Position numbers and translations under genes: made by a program
Notes under the pieces: generated by a model
Database searches by the model: none
Told to the model about the DNA's origin: nothing
Seen by the model: only the letters and a program-made list of their open reading frames with translations
Source of the DNA: Tetraselmis striata
Taxonomy: Eukaryota; Chlorophyta; Chlorodendrophyceae; Chlorodendrales; Chlorodendraceae
Length of the DNA stretch: 64,000 nt
NCBI GenBank assembly: GCA_006384855.1
Contig: VCJN01003569.1
Location: forward strand, 1 to 64,000
Direction: 5' to 3'
Shown: positions 21,738-32,703 of the stretch, in pieces
Layout of the letters: the number at the start of each line of letters is the position of its first letter
Position numbering within the stretch: position 1 is the first letter of the stretch

Positions 21738-24717
21738 TTTTATTCCCGCAGCCTTCGCCTCGATGAACCCTGCACGCGCAGCCGCTTCGCTTCGTCGGTT
21801 GCTCCGCTGGCTAGGATAACACTTACGGTAGACAACTCAAAGCACGCACCAGCTGCAACTCCAGCATCGACTGCGGAGCCCCGGGGCTGTTCAGCGCACC
21901 AACCTAGGTCCGCAAGGTGGCATATACTGTGATACGAAGGAAGGGGTACACTAGTTGCAGACCCGCTGCCGTATCTGAAGTTAAGGATGGTCGTTCCGCA
22001 CTCCGTACCAGCTCCGGGCAGGGGGTTCAGTCAGTTGAGGGGCTACTGGGCGCGAGATATAAGGTAATCCTTAGCATACGGCAAGGATCACCCGCTTTGC
22101 GACTGAGGAATATTGAAGTCGCAAAGGGTGTCGATCCAACAGTGTACAATATTACGAGCACCGAGGTCGGCACCGATGCCGAACTCTGCTGCGCAGGGTT
22201 TGCTGGCGGCGCCGAACGAGGTTGAGCTGGCGCTGAACTGCGGACCCCTTTCAACGGCTGTTCAGAGGGGGACAGGAGAAATCGCTCCCCAAAGCTCCGG
22301 GTGTGTCGGAGCCCACAAAGCTGGATGAGTTGCGGGGCCGTGTATACGGGCGGCGCTGCGTCGTCGCGATTAGCTGTCGGCACATGCGCATGCGGGATGC
22401 GTACAGCCGTACAGGCCCTCGTACCGCCGCCGCCGGCTAACAGCAGTCCCCTTCTTACGAGCCAAACAAATATCAAAGGTTGACGGCCAAAAGAGAATAG
22501 CTGGGGGCACCTGCGCTGAGAGGTATCCGTTCGCAGCGAAAGTGTGGCCTGAGCAATCTCAGGGGGGGCGGCAGTGATGGCGAGTTACCACAGCAGAACG
22601 GAGATGGCCCACCGAATGCGCTACTCCGGCGCGGACCGTAGAGTCCCGCATCGGCATTTTGCTACTATAGCGACGCGCGAGCAGAAATAGTCATCCATCT
22701 ATCATTCATCGTCTATTGCTGCGACTTAGGCAGCGGCCCCCGGCGCTTCGATGAGAGCCACCGGTAGCCGTCATGCGTAAATTTTCACATCACGTTCTAT
22801 ATAATTATATTAACGCGTAAACCCTTGTATTTCATGAGTATACCGATACATAAACGGAGTTTATACGATCAACACACGAAAACACGTTTCACCTAACAGC
22901 GCGGCGACTCTTCCGCGCTCAAATAATGATTCGTTGTTTAAGTATTAATCCTGACGAACTGAGGCTGGGACGAAACGACAGCAACAGACGAGTGCCCCAT
23001 CAATCCTAGCAGTTTCCCCAGGACCTGCCCATGATAAGAAGTCCTCGTCGCTCGAAAAGCGTAGCGTAGCGCACATGTGCAGCCCAAGCAACCCAACTGC
23101 AGCCCAGAGCTCAGTTTTCATTGGGGTTTGTGCGCGTGAGATGATGCAAAATCTAGTAGTTATTGCGAAAAGAGCTGGCAGGTTGAAAGATTTCACCTTG
23201 TGGATTAGCCTACAGGTCAAACATTTGACTCGTAGGGTAAAATTCGTCCGCGTTTTCCTGCCTTAGGTAAACTCTATAGAGTTGCAGTCCCTTGCGCAAT
23301 CGCTCTTATTGCGCAATCGGCGCCATGATGATCCGGCGGTGTCGGCAGTGTTTCGGTCTAACCGGGTCCGGACGGAGCAGAGGCGCGACGGACGTACGGT
23401 GCTGCATGGGCGCCATCACCACCGGCTGCGACAGGCGCGGCGGTGTCCGGACGGAGGGCTCGGCGTACGTCTCCCTCCATCTGTGCGTGTCGTAGAAGTG
23501 AGTATTCGGGACAGGGGCGCCACACGCGCGGCAACGCACTCTCTTTATCGCCGCTTCCCAAGTCCCCGTGGCAGGCGTCCAGCCCCCCTTGCCCTCAGGC
23601 ATACGGCGCGTGGAGTTGGGACGCCCCATGGCACACCACTACTCGGCGGCAGCGGCTCGCATGGGCGGGGTGGTGGGTAGGAGAATGATAGTCACTGGCG
23701 CTCCGGCTGCTGCGATGCATGGTAAAGTGTCCGCGGCGGGACTTGCAGCAATTCAGCCGGCGGTTTGAGGCTGTTGGCCGTTGCGGCGTCCGTCGTCACG
23801 GAGCGTGTGCTGAGGCGTTAAAGTACAGTGTGGTGAAAGTGCCACACGTTACGGGTTGCAGCGCGAGCCGCGATGTGGGTACAATGAATGTACTGTGGGG
23901 ATGGGACATGCTATTGGTATAGCCTTTAATTACGGGTCGCGGGCAGCCGGGCACGCCAGCGCGACTACCGAGCCTAGCCAAAAAGTGGCGATTACACGGT
24001 AGATACGGCGATTACAAGCCCATTCCGTTGGAAATTCGCGATTATGGGCCATTACAGTGTAATTATATACGAGACAGGCTGGGTGCCTAGTGCCGTTCAC
24101 CGGGCACTAGCATCCCCGGCACCTGAGGGTTATTGGTGGCAATATCTCTACTACTCGTAGACCTTCCGACAAAACCAACTATTTAGGCGAGACACGGACT
24201 TGGCACTGCAGATGGCTTTGCATTTTTCCGTCTCATTGTGCCCCGCTGATGTAAGACTTTCCCTTCCATGCTGTTGCCCACAACATGTTGCCATGTTGCC
24301 TACAACATTATTTGCGATGGACATGTTGCGGCAAACGCTTTTGAACCATTGCACCAGCAAGCAAGTCGGCTAGGCATATTCAGACCGCAATTTGCTTGCA
24401 GTTCGGTGGTAGTTCGGGCCGAACTCATTTCGATTCGGACAGTTCGGACATTGCAATTGTTCGCCGGCTCAGTCCGAACTGCCGCCCGCGGTTGAAACAT
24501 TTTGGTTTGAAATGTACTCGGCCGTACTTTGTGAATTCAGTTCGGTCCGAACCAAACTCGGCCGACGTTCGGCGCAACCATGATTTCACCGTGATGATTA
24601 ACAATCTTTGTTAATTTACCGGGGCAACTACTCTAGGGCCGGCTCGTAAGTATCATTTCCATTTGTAATAGCAGGTGACTGGTCCCTTGTTGTCCTTGGT
24701 GTCCATTGTCCAAGCAT
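21738..24717. other. Intergenic, weak coding candidates only
   Basis: The region upstream of the tektin-like gene probably holds its promoter. Two weak coding signals were seen: a forward frame near 22290-22440 reading LDELRGRVYGRRCVVAISCR, and a minus frame at 23306-23629 with VRCRACGAPVPN followed by H-x4-H spacing that could form one zinc finger. Neither has splice support or a family match. A cluster of AGTTCGG and its complement lies at 24400-24580. The rest holds nothing I can name. Confidence 0.4.
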
Positions 24718-24984
24718 GCCTCGTTGTTTGTCCGCTCGGCAGAGCGGTGGTCTCCTACTCAGGATGTCCCCATATCGATTCCCGGCTTTGTCATTTCATG
24801 GCAATATCGTCCGGGCATGTGTCCCGGGTGTACCCGGTTGATGCATTAGCCCTTTGGGTTTCGAATGAGGCAACGGTCCAAGGGAGGTGCCGGACCTATG
24901 AGTGCATCAGTTGGCGCGCACGAGGTCAAGTTTTGGGCGGCTTTGACCGATGACCCGGGGCAAACTTAACTTTACTTTAATTTT
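24718..24984 (+). mobile_element. tRNA-headed SINE, copy 1
   Basis: Head: GCCTCGTTGTTTGTCCGCTC, then GGCAGAGCGG (A-box-like), then ATCGATTCCCGGC (B-box-like), about 65 bp as in a tRNA. The body contains GTGTCCCGGGTGTACCCGG, TTGATGCATTAGCCCTTTGG and TTTCGAATGAGGCAAC. The tail is CCCGGGGCAAACTTAACTTT then AT-rich sequence. The same head-body-tail order recurs on the minus strand at 46751-46990, which defines it as a family. The head looks Pol III-type, so transcription from an internal promoter is expected. Confidence 0.75.
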
Positions 24985-26961
24985 ATGAGAAGTGGGTGGT
25001 AATTAACATGATTGCGATGATGAGGTTCGGTGCAGTACAAGCTAATTGCCAATGCTATATGGGCAATGCAAGCTACGGATAGCGAGGGCGCAAGGTCCCT
25101 GAGCCCGATTGAGGCCGGAAATACACCCATGCACATAAGTTTGGGGTCCCTTTTCGGCAGTCTCAAGACTTCAGAAGTCTAGGGTACCTGAACGTAGGGC
25201 ATATGAGATGAAACCCTGGAATCTCAGAGGGTTTTATAAAACCTGCATGATGAGGGCTGAAACCGAAGCTTAAAGACCTTTGGCTAGGGAATCACGCTGG
25301 ACTTGGTGCGTGATGGGCGTCGTGTGCAACTGCACCAAAACCGGGGTCGGTATCACGCACACGCCGACGCGCGTGAATAGACAACCAAACGGCGGGATGG
25401 CCATGAACGCGTGAGGAAACACATTGGCGAGGGGCTCGGGTGCATTTGGTTGGGGTGCAGCCGTGTGGGCGGCGGCCAGTACATGTCGCGTTGCAATACT
25501 GGCATGGCATCAGTGTCGGCCACGCGCAGCAACACCCCATTGACTTTATAACGCTATAACTTCTCAGGGTTTGCTCAGAAAAACGTTTTAAAAATACCAC
25601 GCAATTCCTCGTCCAAATCTGCGTCGAAAACAATCTTCCAAAATCAAAAATCGATTTTTTGGGTCCCCGGGAAAAAATCCCCAAAGATGATCATCCAAGT
25701 TGCCCCTCACTGCCTCATGTGCCCACCCATATCGGGCTCGTGGCTTTGCGCCAAGTGCGTGTCTAAGCCCCATACTCAGTTGCGCGAGAGAGTTATGTAT
25801 GTGGATGACCACGGACCACCAACACTTGGTATGTGCCACCTCCTAGCGATACACACATCAACCAGCTAAAATGCAATTTTCCACAGCATTTTTCAAGGAA
25901 TTTCATGTTAATCAAAATCCACGCCCCTACCGCGCCACCCCGCCCACGAAACGGTGCAACTGGCATTCCACCACGCGCCCCCATAGTAGAGCATTGCCCT
26001 ACACCAAGGGGGCCATCGAGCGCCTCTCCTACGTGCGGTCGCCACAGAAACATCAGCATTTTCACCCCAAAACTGCTCCCCACAATGGCCAACTTGTCGT
26101 TGGGGTGTCACGTCGTGCCTATAGCGACATGCTTTCAGTGGCCGACACGCACGGTGTGTGCAACTTATGCCAAGGGCCGTATCCACCGAGTTTGGTGCGA
26201 CGAGTGCCGCAATTTCCATAGGTTTGGACGGTTGGCGCAACCCACAACTTTCTGGCGCCAACGCATCATGCACTGATTTCGCGTTTTTGAAAGGGCGCCC
26301 ACAAATGGTCGTGTTGTCGCGCGGGTAGGTATAAAGCGCACAATAGGCGTTCGCCCGAACTATCCCCACTGTAGTTAGCATGTATGCACATGCAGCCGGC
26401 GTTATCCTCGCCAATGCATGCGCTTTGCGATCGAAAATGCAAAACCCGGACTTATGTGGAGGGGTGTAGGTAGCCACCCCGTGACCCCCCCTCCGCGCCG
26501 CCAAATGATTACAAATCACCGCAGCATCACTGAGTACTCTCTGTTCGTCTAGGCGGATAAATCCGCAAGTCTAGGGATAGGCCGGCAAATCATCGTACGG
26601 TTACTACATGACAAGGGACAATAATACGGTTATTTGATACCTTGTGTTAGAGCAGTCTGCGGTGGGTGGGGGGGAGCAGGCTGAATTACAGAGAACTGCG
26701 AGATTTACGAGCAGCTCGGGGCTGCCAGAGTTTGGTGCCGGTGGGCACGCGTCTAGACCCTGGGCAGCTCTGGTGCACGAAACCGGAATTTCACTGCAGT
26801 CCTAAAGTACTGCAGGAAACTCTAGAGTTAATCAATATACATTTTAATATATCGCTAACTATGACCACAGCACCTTTCCGATTGTCCTTTATTTTTGGTG
26901 ATTTCCTGATCTCGCCGTCTGCTGCTAGCTCATGTAATTAATAACCACAGCAGCTTTCCAC
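24985..26961. other. Intergenic, no gene recognised
   Basis: AT-richer DNA with frames of up to 203 codons on both strands (25292-26519), none with a domain. A motif ACTTATGTGGAGGGGTGTA at 26450-26468 recurs in altered form near 44826 and 46165, suggesting the end of a dispersed repeat. About 26870-26950 is shared with 49985-50060 and ends in GCTAGCTCATGTAA. Confidence 0.45.
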
Positions 26962-27879
26962 ACTAAGCGGCGCTTCGCGCCGGGGATTTGTGGAGGTGCC
27001 CCTACCTCTTGGGTTGAGCGTGGTGCGGCCGTGCGGGATGCGGGCCGCTTTTAGCCGGCTTGTCGTGTTGATCTTGTAATACTGTTGTTTCCGGGTAATA
27101 ATGCTTTTAGCGTTAGATTTGTCAGTAATTTGTTTTTCAAAAGAGACGTATTATTTTGTACAACAGATTAAATCTGCAAGCCGCGTAAAAGCGGGCCGCC
27201 GACCACTGGTGTGCATTACAAAAAGGCCGGTATCCAACCCACCGCTAAAAGCAGCACTGCAAGATCAGCAATACAGTACAAGCCGCCTACAGGCGGCCCG
27301 CATCCCGCACGAGGCCGCGCAGGTCGGGCCGGTCGTCAGGTCTACGGGGCGGGCACGGCGCGAATCGCCACGCCCGCCGCCTGTACCGGCACCGGACGCC
27401 GGACGCCGCCGCTCGACCGTCGCCCGTCCGTCGACGGACGCCGGGCCCCGGGTCGGCGGACTGCCCCCGCACCGCGGCGACCCCTTTTTACAGCACCATA
27501 CTTGGACTACCGTGTGTAGGTAAGGAATAGTCGCTGAATATAGTCTCGAATGCTGATTCAGCAATAAAAACGCGCTGCGGTACCGCGTTATTTTGGCGTT
27601 TTAGACGAATACATGACGTGCCTGAGCTAGAATACACGCGCATCCATTCAGAATCTTGCCGTCTTCGGAGGTGTGCCTAGAAATCAAACGAGCACAGATC
27701 GAACATATGACGGTTCATACGCGAAGACGCAGCACAGGAGGACGGACGGACGGAGGACGGAGGACGGACGCCTAAAAATCCGTGATAAAACCGTATTGTT
27801 ACCGGTATCGATTCTCACGTATTCCAGGCGATTTCGGACGCGGCTCTCCTTTTCCTCCGCTCAACCCAAGAGGTAGGGG
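26962..27879. mobile_element. Non-autonomous inverted-repeat element, copy 2
   Basis: Same element as at 13992-15135 and same orientation, with terminal repeats at 26999-27019 and 27859-27879, 881 bp between their outer edges. It shares the roughly 37 bp outside the left repeat. Most of the interior is near-identical to copy 1, so the two are recent relative to other repeats here. It lacks the duplicated interior block of copy 1. Confidence 0.8.
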
Positions 27880-28070
27880 AAAAACACTACTCATCGATGA
27901 AGGCGACTTTATGGGCCGGCTGGTCGCCAATTAGCGCTACTGGCCGCCGAATGAGGCTACAAGGTACGCGGCCCGGCGCTAAAGTAGCTCTGCCAAAGAG
28001 CTGCAAGTAGCTCTGCTTACTGATGTACCACCAGTACCGACTGCTAGAGTACTGGTAGGCTTTTTTCTTT

Positions 28071-29619
28071 TTAAACTACTTCCATGAGCAGGCAGGTAGG
28101 CACTGGGCAGAGGGAGGCACAGCCAGTTTTGCCAAAGGACCGGTGTCGGTGAATTACATCGGCGCTGAGGCCTGGCGAGACAACCAGGATGGGGAGTGGA
28201 GGGTGGGTGTTGCGCAAGCAACAGCAAAAGGGATGGACTGTGCCGAGTCCGTGTCCCGCGTAAATAGCCAGTGCTGTCGAAGGGTCTAGAGCTGCTGCCA
28301 CCAACCCTCCGGTGCCGGGGATGCCGGCGGCCGATGTACGAATCGGCGCAGGAAGATTCCGGAAATTTTCGGAGCATCGTGGCGCCGATTGCACACGGCC
28401 GACTAGGGCTGGCACTGCTATAGGATTGGGGCATCACTCCGTTGTCGTTTTCTAACCTTAGTTAATACTTAATAACGATTAAACTACTTCCATGAGCAGG
28501 CAGGTAGGCACTGGGCAGAGGGAGGCACAACCAATTTTGCCATGGAAGCCGAAGGCCACAGCGGCCTGGCGGCGCGCGCTTCCCACGTGCCCGCTAGGCC
28601 GGTGTTTGAGAACAAAACAACACACCGACGGATGCGCGGGCCGGCCACACGAGCGGCGGCTGTCTCCACGCTCCCCGTCCATCGCTTGTGCGCAAGCTGC
28701 GGACGCTCCACTTGCCGAACAACGAGCACGGCTCGCGCGACGCATCGGAAGCGCCGCGGAGCCGATCGTGCAGGCGAACGCGGGACGGCAGGCTCACGCA
28801 TGGACCGTAGTGTCGCGACGACACGCGCAATAAGATGCGATTCGGCCCCCTCTCCAACGTCTCCACGACGAGGCGCTCGAGTAGCGCTCCAGTGACACGT
28901 CCCGCGCGATAAGGTGGCCAATAATTTTAGAAGAAAGCTCCGGCAGCGCCACACGTCGGAAGCCGTAGTAAAAAACCGGCAGATCAGCGCACGACGCGCC
29001 GGGATGTCAGCAGGGTAACAACTCGGGTGTCGTCTCGCGCAAGGGTGACGGACTCCCGACACGCCGAAGGCAAGCAGAGGTCGGAGGGATCCGGGCTGCA
29101 AGCACCATGGAGGGCTGATACCACAGGGGTGTCGGACGTCACGCTGGCGGGCGAGCAACGCGGGGCCGGCGCGCGATGGGAAAAGCGCCGGCGTGCCACG
29201 CCATACGGGTCGGCGCGGCTGGCACGCCCGCTCTGCGCGATTGGGCGGCCCATGAACAACCTAGCAGCGGAACGCCGTCGCTGCGGAGGTTTAACGTACA
29301 CCAATGATGCCGAGCAAACGGTCCCTCACGGCGCAGAGCACCGTGCGATTGTCTATTGCGCAAGCAACAGCAAAAGGGATGGACTGTGCCGAGTCCGTGT
29401 CCCGCCTAAATAGCCAGTGCTGTCGAAGGGTCTAGAGCTGCTGCCACCAACCCTCCGGTGCCGGGGATGCCGGCGGCCGATGTACGAATAGGCGCAGGAA
29501 GATTCCGGAAATTTCCGGAGCATCGTGGCGCCGATTGCACACGGCCGACTAGGGCTGTCACCGCTATAGGATTGGGGCATCACTCCGTTGTCGTTTTCTA
29601 ACCTCAGTTAATACTTAAC
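28071..29619. repeat. Nested direct repeats A-B-A'-B'
   Basis: Unit A (64 bp) occurs at 28071-28134 and 28479-28542. Unit B (264 bp) occurs at 28210-28473 and 29356-29619, near-identical. A and B are 75 bp apart in the first pair and about 813 bp apart in the second, so the structure is a tandem pair of one unit, one of which gained or lost about 740 bp between A and B. The 28543-29355 insert has overlapping GC-rich frames on both strands but no recognised domain. B could be a terminal repeat of a small element, but no primer-binding site or target duplication was seen. Confidence 0.8.
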
Positions 29620-29931
29620 AATGACTCAGTACTTTCCGTGCATTCCCTAGACGCTTTCCCTGTACATATAATAATGTACACATATGACCAAACCCATCAT
29701 GACGACGGCGAGTGCCGGTGGTTGCGAGTGGTTGCCGCGCGATCACGATCAGCGTCACCAGATGCAGCTTGGTCCCCTTGCCACTGACAGCGACGATTGT
29801 TATTGAGGAGGGAGTCGTCCGCGGCCATAGTCTCGACCCAATCCCCCCCCCCCCCCCCCCCCCCCCATACGAGAAGCAGGTGCGTTCTCCGCCTGCTGCG
29901 CGGCGTGGTCCTACGGCGGCTGGGGGAAGGG

Positions 29932-31348
29932 ATGGCGCGCGCACGAGCCGGCGGCGCGCTTTGGGCGGCGGCACTTCGGGGCAGCGGCAGCGGCACGCGC
30001 GCGGCGGGGGGGCAGCTCAGAGCAGCGAGCAGCGGGCCAGGGGGAAAGGGCGCGGCGGGCGGGTACTTTGGCTGGCTGAAGGAGGTGTTCAGCGAGGAGC
30101 GGATCGCCGAGCGGAAGGTGCGGGCCGGCAGTCACGCCACGCACTGCCACGTTTATACTTTAACCTCAACCTACCGCATCAGGCGCGCGCATCCTGGCTC
30201 AGCTGCCTTAAAGTAGGACCCTAAGCACGCTTCCTAGCATCTTAAGGATGCTCCTCCTTCCTCCTCGAAGCGGGTGACTTGATGTTAGGGAAGGCATCTA
30301 CTGTCCCAAGAGGTGCCTCGCGATAGCCACACGTGCGGGGGCGGTGAAGGCGGGGTAACTGGGCATGCCGGGGCAGGGCATGCTGGAGCTGTGGAGGAAT
30401 TGCCCGCGTAGCTGACCATGACGTTTTTGCCCTGGGGCCGCCTCTCCCCTGTCACCGCCCAACCCCCAGGACTCGCTCCGCGATGAGCTCAAGCGCGGCT
30501 ACGTGAACGACCTGAAGGAGCTGCGCGCCAACGCGGGCAAAGCCTTCCGCGCGGCGGAGAAGCTGGCGGGTGAGCAGGCGGCCGTGCCGTTCCCGGCCAG
30601 CCTGGCGCTGGTGGACCCGCGCGGCGCGAGCCTGCCGCTGCCGCCGCCCGACGGCTCCCTGCGCGCCGGCCTTGTGTGCATTGCTTTCCGCAGCGGCGCG
30701 GAGGAGATGCTGGCGAGCTGGCGGAACCCCTTCCGCGCGCAGTTTGCGGGCGCAGCGGAGGCGCGGGTGTACGAGCTGTCGCTGGTGGACTCTACGCTGA
30801 TGGGGGTGCGCGCAGATGTCCCCCACCACCACCTCAGCTGCCTACACATGACTACCTAATTGACAGCAACAACAATGCACGGGATCCGTGGCTGGGGTAG
30901 TCGATGGCCCGGTTTGGGCTGCAGATGCGCGGTGGGCGGCATGGCTCTGGGGTCAGAGAGGTGCCCATCAGCCCCCCCCCCCCCCCCTAAGGAAGGTACC
31001 GCTCTGCCGAGTGCGAGCTCACTTGTCCTGCCATGTGCGTGCGTGCGGGGCCGCCAGGTGTGGCCGTTCCGAGGGATGATCCTGCGGGGCGCCAGGGCGT
31101 CAGCGGATGCGGCGGCGGCGGCACACCCGCCCGTCACCGAGTACGGCTTCCACTTCGGCGACACGCGCGAGGCGCGCCGCTCGCTGGGCATCACCAACCT
31201 GCTCACCGGCTACGTGTACCTGGTGGACCGTGACGGCCGCGTGCGCTGGCGCGGCAGCGGGCTAGCGGAGGCCTGGGAGGTGGAGGCGATGCTGGACGCG
31301 TCGGCGGCGCTGCTGGGCGTGGACCGCCAGGCGCCGCTGGTAAGATGA
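29932..31348 (+). CDS. ATP10: ATP10-like mitochondrial ATP synthase assembly factor
   Basis: Probable homologue of ATP10, an inner-membrane factor that helps assemble the F0 sector of mitochondrial ATP synthase. Three in-phase exons: 29932-30117, 30470-30805 and 31058-31348 (stop TGA), 270 aa. The ATG at 29932 opens MARARAGGALWAAALRGSGS, an Arg/Ala-rich sequence that suits a mitochondrial presequence. It continues into GGYFGWLKEVFSEERIAERK, a typical early ATP10 block, then a thioredoxin-fold-like middle (ASLALVDPRG, LVCIAFRSGAEEMLASWRNP). The C-terminal exon carries the family signature SLGITNLLTGYVYLVDRDGR followed by VRWRGSGLAEAWEVEAML. Intron 2 contains a C homopolymer. A long C homopolymer lies just upstream of the start (about 29846-29867). 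The next gene downstream is on the same strand but unrelated. Confidence 0.85.
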
Positions 31349-32570
31349 CGGCGGCGATGACGGCGGGCGGCTTCATGGAGTCTCTGGCCCGCGCTGCGTT
31401 GCCGGGCCAGCGATTGCCAGACCAGCGATTGCCAGGCGGAGGGAACCAATCGGCAGGCGGAGGGAAGCACTGCGCCTGGCACGCATGGCCCGATGAAGGG
31501 GGGCGCCGCAGCCAGGGTCATCGCACCCCCGGCGCCCCGCCACTGCTAACTCCGAATACAACCTCTTGCTGCTCGCTGCCAGCCGATTGATGCTGTCGGG
31601 GAAGGCTGTGCAATCCCGAGGAGGCGGAGACACTTGGTGCATGGGGTACCCGAGCGGGCTGTTGGGGTGGGATGGCCGCTGTGGCCACCCTCAACAGCGG
31701 ATTGCTGATGCCGATTACAGACAGGACCCGGGCAAGGAGAGTCTAATTATACATGCGGCATGTGTAAAGCCAAATCACAGGCCGCGCTGAACCAACGCCG
31801 GCGAGCATCCATGCCATGCCCTTTGGACTTCAACGCTGCCTGTTTGTTACAAATTGAGCACCGCCTTTTTCGAGACCTGCGCCGATACTGTTGCCCCCCC
31901 CCCCCCCCCCCCCCCCCCACCCCCCGCTATTCTCTCCCGGAAGTCGCGGCCTGCTCTAGCACTACCTGCGCCCCACCGGCCACGGCCAAGCAGCGAGGCT
32001 GCTCGGCTGTCGCGCTGCGGAGATCAGCCCCCGCCTTGAGCTTCTGCCAGCGGTGTCCCCGGACGTCCTCGGAGTTAGGAGGTGGAGGCGGGCAAAAAAT
32101 CACCACGCACCGCTGGCGGTATGCTCTCCGATCTTGTGCAGCACACCAGTGCCGGATCGCCCGCCGCGCGGCAGCCACAGGGCTACGCTCCAAGCCGAGG
32201 TCACCGCGAAGAATGATTACAAGTTGTGCTGCCGGGGAGAGTGACATATATGTGAGGTACAGGGTAGCAGGTAAGCAGGATAACAGGTGAAGCTGCTAGC
32301 GTCATCCGCTTTCGCGTATTAAGTGATTATTGTACCGGTACCGGCGGGGTCATTAGCTAAAAGTTACTCTGAAGGACTACAAGGTTTTGTAGGGTTTGGT
32401 CAGTCTCTCATTTTACGTTGATTATATGCGCGACAGCACAACGCGATGAACTTTTTGGTTACAGGGAGAGCGTGCACAACGCGATCGCGTGCCCGACATC
32501 ACCCCCCCCCCCCTCCAACCCCCTGGCCCTCCCCGTCCAAAATAACTACAGCCCCCGTCGCAACCGGCAA

Positions 32571-32601
<31 letters not shown>

Positions 32602-32703
32602 CCCCTTCGCCCCGGGCCGGCCTCGCACGCCGAGCAACAGCTACTGTTACCGCCTGGCTGACACTCATTCAGCGGTCCAGCCTGAGGCATAGCGACCGGA
32701 CCG
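31349..32703. other. Intergenic, C homopolymers, no gene recognised
   Basis: Two long C homopolymers (about 31893-31918 and 32572-32598) and a shorter one near 32503. Frames on both strands are Pro-rich artefacts of these tracts. Probably the 3' region of the ATP10-like gene and the 5' region of the next gene. Confidence 0.5.

Noticed and set aside
21960-22080. 5S rRNA-like words (TCTGAAGTTAAGGATGG)
   Set aside because: Only a short stretch matches; the rest of the 5S sequence and structure is absent.
24718-24790. Functional tRNA gene
   Set aside because: Boxes A and B are present but the anticodon arm and acceptor stem do not fold properly, and the body continues as in the second copy, so it is a SINE head.
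28484-29304. 224-codon minus frame and overlapping forward frames
   Set aside because: All are Arg/Ala-rich with no domain; they lie within the direct-repeat block and appear only once.
28210-29619. The B repeats as long terminal repeats of a small retroelement
   Set aside because: There is no primer site, internal coding or target duplication, and the paired A units point to tandem duplication instead.
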